Assembly (NCBI GenBank): GCA_023127875.1
Contig: JAGMFA010000080.1
Coordinates: forward strand, 1 to 9,469
Direction of reading: 5' to 3'
Length of the DNA: 9,469 bases
Source of the DNA: Candidatus Zixiibacteriota bacterium
GTDB lineage: Bacteria; Zixibacteria; MSB-5A5; SM1-73
Positions 5,311 to 9,469 of this stretch are shown here, one piece after another. The notes beneath the pieces are model-generated. The model was not told the origin of the DNA, made no database searches, and saw only the letters and a program-made list of their open reading frames with translations. Made by a program: the position numbers and the translations under genes. The number at the start of each line of letters is the position of its first letter. Within the stretch, counting starts at the first letter, position 1.

Positions 5311-7482
5311 CTAAAATAGTATCCCCTCCCGTTTCTCTGGAAGTTGTTCTCTTTCTTTAAATAGCTCCCGTATAGTTGTGTCCGGAATCCCATCCGAAGG
5401 ATGGAGATGGCAAACTCCTTCAGGCATGGTTTGTTCGGTAAAAACATCTGTGATTATTCGAGGGCATTTATCAGTGGCTAAAAGCCCGCTTTCCAGACAT
5501 ACGGTTTTGAAGTATATCCCAGGCGGGACTTTGAAATATTCCACCGGAAAGTTTTCATGAGCTTTTATCATGAAATCGGTCCAGACCGGAAGAGCAGTAT
5601 GGGCGCCGGTGACGTTTTTGCCTATGACCGTCTTATCATCGTAGCCTATCCATACCCCGGTGGTGATTTGAGGAGTAAAACCAAGAAACCAGTTGTCCAT
5701 GCAGTTGTCTGAGGTGCCAGTTTTTCCTCCAGCGGGTCGCGTGAACCCTCTAACTCTGGCTCCGTAGCCGGTGCCTCTGTTTACCACCGACTGAAGCATG
5801 GTGGTCATGATATAAGCAGTTTGTGCGGAGAGCACCTCCTCTCTTCTGGAGAATTTTTTCTCCTCCAGCACCTTTCCATAACGGTCGGTTATCTTTAGAA
5901 TGTATTTTGGCTCCACTTTTATTCCCCTATTGGGAAATACCGAAAATGCTGAGACCATATCCCATAAGGTTACCTCTGAGGTCCCCAAAGCTAAAGAAGG
6001 ATAGGGAGCAAGCGAAGTGCTTATTCCCATATGAGAGGCAAAAAAGATGGTCTGTTGTGGAGTGACCTTCTGAATCAATTTGGCTGACACCACATTTATC
6101 GATTTGGCTAAAGCTTCTCTTAAAGTAACCGGACCCCGGAAGACCAAGTCGAAGTTCTGAGGATTCCATTCCTTTCCATCTCCTCCGGTGAGAATGATGG
6201 GGGTGTCATACATAATGTCGGTGGGCCTGGCTCCATTATCAATTGCAGCGGTATAGACGAAAGGCTTGAACCCAGAACCGGGCTGGCGGAGAGCCTGCAC
6301 AGCCCGATTGAACTGGCTTTGCTTAAAATCCTTTCCTCCCACCAAAGATAGGATATTGCCGGTTTTGTTGTCCAGAGACACCAGAGCCCCCTGAATTTGC
6401 TTGTATTCTCTTTTTCTTACAGGCTCTTCCCCGGTTGTGTCGATTACCACCACGGTATAATTTGTATCTCTCAATGAGTGGGTCTGCTCCATGTTGTGCT
6501 GTCGAGCCTCCAATTCTGGGATAAGAGTCTCTTCGGCTGCCTTCTGCAATTCCAGATTCAGGGTGGTATAAACCGACAGTCCGCCCCGGTAGAGACTATC
6601 CTCTCCATATTTTTTCTCTAAGTATTGTCTCACCATCTCGGTGAAATAGGGAGCCTCACCCACGGGTGTGGAGGTGGGATGAATCTCCAGAGGAAGACTT
6701 TTTAAGGAATCTGCCAGCTTTTTGGATATCTTGCCGAAATCTTTCGTTGATTCCAGGACAATGTTTCTTCTTTTGAACGCTAATTCCGGATGAGTGATGG
6801 GGGAATATCGGCTGGGATTTTTGGGAATGCCAATGAGAATCGCGCATTCAGGGATGGTCAGATCTTCCACATTCTTGCCGAAATAAAGTTGAGCCGCGGC
6901 TTGCACTCCGTAAGCTCCCCTTCCAAAATAACACTGGTTCAGATACATCTCCATGATCTCTTCCTTGGTATAATTTCTTTCAATCTTTATGGAGGTTAAA
7001 ACCTCCTTTATTTTGCGAGGGATGGTTCTCTCCGGGGTAAGAAACAGGGTTCGAGCTAACTGCTGAGTGATGGTGCTCGTTGCTTTTATCCGCTGTCCTG
7101 ACCGAAAACTAACCCACACAGCGCGACACATGGATAACAGATTGGCCCCCCAGTGATCAAAGAACCTTCTGTCCTCGGTGGCTAAGAGTGCATCTATAAG
7201 ATGAGGGGGAATCCTCTTCAAAGGAGTAAGTATTCGACGTTCGGTATAAAACTCCTTTATCACCTCTCCATCGGCTGAATAGATTCTGGTTACCAGACTG
7301 GGTTCGATATTGTGCAGTTGTGCTAAAGAAGGGAGATCTTTTTTATAAGTGTTGTAAGTTTGAATTACCGCTGTAAGCAAAAGAACCAGAACAAAGAGAA
7401 TTGCACCTGAAATAACGAGAAGTTTCTTTCTTCTTCCCCCCAATTGTTTTATTCCTTTCCAGGCAGTTTTCAGAAATTCCAT
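5311..7482 (-). CDS. Class A penicillin-binding protein (bifunctional glycosyltransferase/transpeptidase)
   Basis: This 723-residue membrane-anchored enzyme polymerises lipid II and cross-links peptidoglycan in the periplasm or outer wall space. A short cytoplasmic tail rich in basic residues (GRRKK, 16-20) precedes one transmembrane helix (about 21-41). The glycosyltransferase (GT51) domain spans about 60-245, with ATEDRRFFDHWG (catalytic E103) and STITQQLARTLF (136-147). After a linker region comes the transpeptidase domain: SGFK (nucleophile S403, K406), SIN (461-463) and KTG (587-589), all intact. The C-terminal 70 residues hold three cysteines, C-x(10)-C then C, as in many PBP1a-like proteins. 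The length is typical. A weak AAGAG lies upstream of the ATG. The gene is transcribed away from the asparaginase and converges with csp copy 2. It is close to the PBP1a/PonA type; no symbol is assigned. Confidence 0.95.
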   Translation of the reverse strand: MEFLKTAWKGIKQLGGRRKKLLVISGAILFVLVLLLTAVIQTYNTYKKDLPSLAQLHNIEPSLVTRIYSADGEVIKEFYTERRILTPLKRIPPHLIDALLATEDRRFFDHWGANLLSMCRAVWVSFRSGQRIKATSTITQQLARTLFLTPERTIPRKIKEVLTSIKIERNYTKEEIMEMYLNQCYFGRGAYGVQAAAQLYFGKNVEDLTIPECAILIGIPKNPSRYSPITHPELAFKRRNIVLESTKDFGKISKKLADSLKSLPLEIHPTSTPVGEAPYFTEMVRQYLEKKYGEDSLYRGGLSVYTTLNLELQKAAEETLIPELEARQHNMEQTHSLRDTNYTVVVIDTTGEEPVRKREYKQIQGALVSLDNKTGNILSLVGGKDFKQSQFNRAVQALRQPGSGFKPFVYTAAIDNGARPTDIMYDTPIILTGGDGKEWNPQNFDLVFRGPVTLREALAKSINVVSAKLIQKVTPQQTIFFASHMGISTSLAPYPSLALGTSEVTLWDMVSAFSVFPNRGIKVEPKYILKITDRYGKVLEEKKFSRREEVLSAQTAYIMTTMLQSVVNRGTGYGARVRGFTRPAGGKTGTSDNCMDNWFLGFTPQITTGVWIGYDDKTVIGKNVTGAHTALPVWTDFMIKAHENFPVEYFKVPPGIYFKTVCLESGLLATDKCPRIITDVFTEQTMPEGVCHLHPSDGIPDTTIRELFKEREQLPEKREGILF

Positions 7483-7539
7483 TTTGGGCTCTTTTCTTTT
7501 GTCCTATGCTTCCCTAAACTCACAGTAAGTTACGATAAC

Positions 7540-7568
7540 AAGGTAAAAGGTATTAGAGAGGCAGTCAA
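7540..7568 (-). promoter_or_regulatory. Candidate promoter of the penicillin-binding protein gene
   Basis: On the minus strand TTGACT (plus 7563-7568) and TACCTT (plus 7540-7545) are separated by 17 bp. The -35 is good and the -10 weak. It lies about 58 bp upstream of the start codon in the divergent intergenic region. Confidence 0.35.
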
Positions 7569-7630
7569 GGAAATTGTGATTTCTATCGGTTCCTTCAGTG
7601 TCCGTAAGGCATCTAATTCCAATTTTTTCT

Positions 7631-7658
7631 TTGAATTTCAAATGCTTTGTTTTAAATT
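7631..7658 (+). promoter_or_regulatory. Candidate promoter of the asparaginase gene
   Basis: TTGAAT (7631-7636) and TAAATT (7653-7658) are separated by 16 bp. Transcription from it would start near 7665, only about 3 nt before the ATG at 7668. Since no Shine-Dalgarno sequence is visible, a leaderless mRNA is possible. The region is AT-rich, so such matches can be chance. Confidence 0.3.
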
Positions 7659-7667
7659 AAAAATGAT

Positions 7668-8675
7668 ATGGATGAAATTTTGGTCAAACTCTATAGAAGA
7701 GATACGATTGAAAGCATTCATCCTGGGGCGATTGTGGTGGTGGATTCTTTAGGGAAGCTTTTATACTCGGTGGGTGATCCCAAATTTGTAACTTTCCTGA
7801 GATCATCTGCCAAGCCGTTTCAAGCCCTGGTTGTTGTGGAGTCGGGAGCGGCAGAGGCATTCGGACTCGCTCAACAGGAGATCGCCATCATCTCCGGATC
7901 ACATAACGGAGAGAAAAAGCACGTTAGGATTGTCCGGAACATTTTAAAAAAGATTGGTTTGAATAAAAATTACCTTCAGTGTGGCACCCATGTTCCTCAC
8001 TACTATACAGCCTTGGGCATAACCCCGCCTAAGAAAAGATTCTCCCCTCTTCAGCATAATTGTTCCGGCAAACATGCCGGGATGCTGGCAGTATGTGTGT
8101 ATGAAGGCTGGAGTTTGAAAAATTATCTAAATCCCCGCCACAGGTTGCAAAGACTGATTTTAAAGAAGATCTCCGAGCTTTGCGAATGTCCGCAACGAAA
8201 GATCAAAATCGGCATTGAAGGATATGGTGCTCCCACCTTCGCTCTTCCTCTCAAAAACATGGCCATTGGATTTTCCAAGCTGAAAAACTTCAGATCAAGA
8301 TATCAACTCACCTCTCAGTCGTTGCAGGTATTGGCAGATTCCATGTGGAGATATCCGGAGATGGTTTCCGGAAGAGGAAGGTTGGATTACCAACTGGCGC
8401 TTGCAAGCAAAGGAAATATCCTCGCCAAAGCCGGAGCGGAGGCTTTGCATTGCGCAGTCATTTTGGATAGAGGCTACGGATTGTCGGTCAAGATATTGGA
8501 TGGCTCCAGAAGGGCGCTGGCGCCGGCATCCATCGAGGTTTACAGACAGTTAGGTGTTCTAAATCAGAGACAGATAAGAGATTTAGGTGATTTTGTCTCG
8601 CCTTCTCTTTATACTCATCAAGGAAAGAAAGTGGGATTTCTCAAAGCCGATTTTAAGCTAAGGCGGGCAAGATAA
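7668..8675 (+). CDS. L-asparaginase, Rhizobium etli type (PF06089)
   Basis: A 335-residue protein of the L-asparaginase II (PF06089) family, unrelated to the bacterial type I/II enzymes, expected to hydrolyse asparagine to aspartate and ammonia in the cytoplasm. The motifs match the R. etli enzyme ReAV as I recall its structure: RSSAKPFQ (45-52) with the S46/K49 pair (S48/K51), SGSHNGE (76-82) with S78 (S80), NCSGKH (131-136) with zinc ligands C132 and K135 (C135/K138), and AKAGAE (253-258) with K254 as the likely match of K263. The third zinc ligand (C189) is replaced: the motif reads GIEGYGAPTFALPL, with Y186 for cysteine and E184 for aspartate. Length is normal and the frame intact, so it is not an obvious pseudogene, but metal binding and activity may differ. 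No Shine-Dalgarno is seen before the ATG. The gene is monocistronic and divergent from the penicillin-binding protein. Confidence 0.9.
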   Translation: MDEILVKLYRRDTIESIHPGAIVVVDSLGKLLYSVGDPKFVTFLRSSAKPFQALVVVESGAAEAFGLAQQEIAIISGSHNGEKKHVRIVRNILKKIGLNKNYLQCGTHVPHYYTALGITPPKKRFSPLQHNCSGKHAGMLAVCVYEGWSLKNYLNPRHRLQRLILKKISELCECPQRKIKIGIEGYGAPTFALPLKNMAIGFSKLKNFRSRYQLTSQSLQVLADSMWRYPEMVSGRGRLDYQLALASKGNILAKAGAEALHCAVILDRGYGLSVKILDGSRRALAPASIEVYRQLGVLNQRQIRDLGDFVSPSLYTHQGKKVGFLKADFKLRRAR

Positions 8676-8732
8676 GATTTTTATCTGATGCTTCGGGAAT
8701 AGTCTCAAGATCTTGCCAAAGGCGGGAGAATT

Positions 8733-8762
8733 GCCGAAGCTAATGGGCATCCCACCTTCGGC
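8733..8762. repeat. Hairpin in the palindrome cluster after asparaginase
   Basis: GCCGAAG (8733-8739) pairs with CTTCGGC (8756-8762), with an inner TGGG (8744-8747)/CCCA (8751-8754) stem. An overlapping alternative is ATCCCACC/GGCGGGAT (8749-8767). It is the first strong structure after the asparaginase stop (8675) and could limit read-through, but there is no T-run. Confidence 0.5.
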
Positions 8763-8791
8763 GGGATACATTAAGAGAGTATAATTTTCCC

Positions 8792-8887
8792 TGTCATTCT
8801 GAGTCCCGCCACAGGCGGGAGGAAGAATCTAAAATCAGTTGAAAATCCCGCCGTAGGCGGGGATGCTTCGCTCCGCTCAGCATGACA
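8792..8887. repeat. Compound palindromic repeat with 'TGTCATTCTGAG' arms
   Basis: The outer arms TGTCATTCTGAG (8792-8803) and CTCAGCATGACA (8876-8887) are inverted with one mismatch. Between them are two further hairpins: TCCCGCC-ACA-GGCGGGA (8804-8820) and CCCGCC-GTA-GGCGGG (8847-8861). GAAGAATCT follows the first. This arrangement is a dispersed non-coding repeat type seen in many uncultured bacterial genomes. The whole spacer 8676-8948 is such repeat material and holds no gene; a small ATTATTT/AAATAAT hairpin (8911-8927) precedes the next gene. Confidence 0.7.
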
Positions 8888-8948
8888 ACTGTATTTCTAA
8901 TACTTCGGAAATTATTTGAGAAATAATCCCCCTTAATGCCGACGCAAC

Positions 8949-9469
8949 ATGAATAAAAAAAGGGAACGTAACCAGAAGATGAAGATTAAACTATATCATA
9001 TCAGCGATAAGCCGGGTATTAAACGGTTTGAGCCTCGGCCTGCACTACACAAAAGTGCGAAGCAAGAAGGCTTGATGGTTTGGGCTATCGACTGGGATCA
9101 TCTGCATAACTATTTACTTCCGCGAGATTGTCCCAGAGTCACCTTTTTTGTTTCACCAAGCAGTGTCCCTAAAGATGTTGAGAGATTGATGGGCGGCGTT
9201 TCCGTAAAGTACGTTGTTGCGGTTGAAACTCGCTGGCTGCCAGAAATACAAATACAATGCCTCTACCAATATGAGTTTGATTCCGAAGACTTCACATGCG
9301 TTGACGAAGTTGCTGGCTACTGGATTTCACGCAAACCGGTCATTCCTGTTGCCGAGACTAAAATTGATGATGTTCTGGCCGCCTTAACCGAACACGACGT
9401 TGAGTTATGCATTATGCCATTCTTGTGGAAGCTGAGGGAAGCTGTGATAAATTCGACACTTGGGTATTC
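8949..9469 (+). CDS. DUF6886-family protein, 3'-truncated by window edge
   Basis: An open frame of 173 codons runs off the right end with no stop. From residue 13 it reads IKLYHISDKPGIKRFEPRP, then VWAIDWDHLHNYLLPRDCPRV, VAVETRWLPEI, an AGYWISRKPV segment, and IDDVLAAL...VELCIMPFLWKLREAV near the end. This is the pattern I recognise for DUF6886, a family of unknown function with small-globular, RES/ADP-ribosyl-like 'LYH' starts in some annotations. Only a few C-terminal residues should be missing. The start is uncertain: ATG 8949 has no ribosome site, whereas ATG 8979 fits the family's usual N-terminus and has AGGGA 13 nt upstream. The repeat cluster before it suggests it is transcribed separately. 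No function is claimed. Confidence 0.7.
   Translation, partial: MNKKRERNQKMKIKLYHISDKPGIKRFEPRPALHKSAKQEGLMVWAIDWDHLHNYLLPRDCPRVTFFVSPSSVPKDVERLMGGVSVKYVVAVETRWLPEIQIQCLYQYEFDSEDFTCVDEVAGYWISRKPVIPVAETKIDDVLAALTEHDVELCIMPFLWKLREAVINSTLGY

Noticed and set aside
7444..7752. Plus-strand ORF overlapping the start of the penicillin-binding protein and the asparaginase
   Set aside because: It lies across two well-supported genes and the divergent promoter region, with no ribosome site and low-complexity residues.
8670..8686. AGATAA/TTATCT stem at the asparaginase stop as a terminator
   Set aside because: Only six AT pairs and no T-run after the stem, so it is too weak to call.

Overview
The window looks like a piece of chromosome from an uncultured, moderately AT-rich bacterium. 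Housekeeping genes (a class A penicillin-binding protein, two cold-shock proteins, an asparaginase) sit beside accessory genes, separated by intergenic spaces full of small GC-rich palindromes of the CCCGCC-nnn-GGCGGG type. Such repeats, and the 'TGTCATTCTGAG' type element near the right end, are common in candidate-phylum genomes (for example the Zixibacteria, WOR-3 or Omnitrophota sort), but lineage cannot be fixed from this window. No tRNA, rRNA, CRISPR array or transposase gene was seen.

Layout, left to right. (1) The 3' part of a plasmid pRiA4b ORF-3-like gene (1-497). (2) A strong hairpin, then a translationally coupled pair: a thioredoxin-reductase-like flavoprotein without the redox CxxC (607-1500) and a short RlmN/Cfr-like radical SAM protein (1497-2432). 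(3) Two nested palindromic elements (2454-2515, 2531-2598) and a class I SAM methyltransferase (2642-3430). (4) A tandem duplication of a complete cold-shock unit: promoter, about 240-nt leader with a built-in intrinsic terminator, TTG-initiated csp gene and terminator (about 3601-4294 and 4526-5235). (5) A convergent class A penicillin-binding protein on the minus strand (5311-7482), sharing a bidirectional terminator with the second csp. (6) A divergent Rhizobium-etli-type L-asparaginase (7668-8675). (7) A palindrome cluster (8676-8948) and the 5' part of a DUF6886-family gene that runs off the end (8949-9469).

Two points stand out. First, the flavoprotein/radical SAM pair: the reductase has YEIY where thioredoxin reductase has CATC. 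The radical SAM partner keeps the RlmN methyl-carrier cysteine (C286) but has threonine at the position of the second catalytic cysteine, and it lacks the N-terminal RNA-binding domain. Together they suggest an NAD(P)H-fed radical SAM module with chemistry different from RlmN. Second, both csp leaders can form mutually exclusive terminator and antiterminator hairpins, suggesting attenuation control of cold-shock genes, possibly by the Csp proteins themselves. The asparaginase also lacks one of the expected zinc-ligand cysteines.
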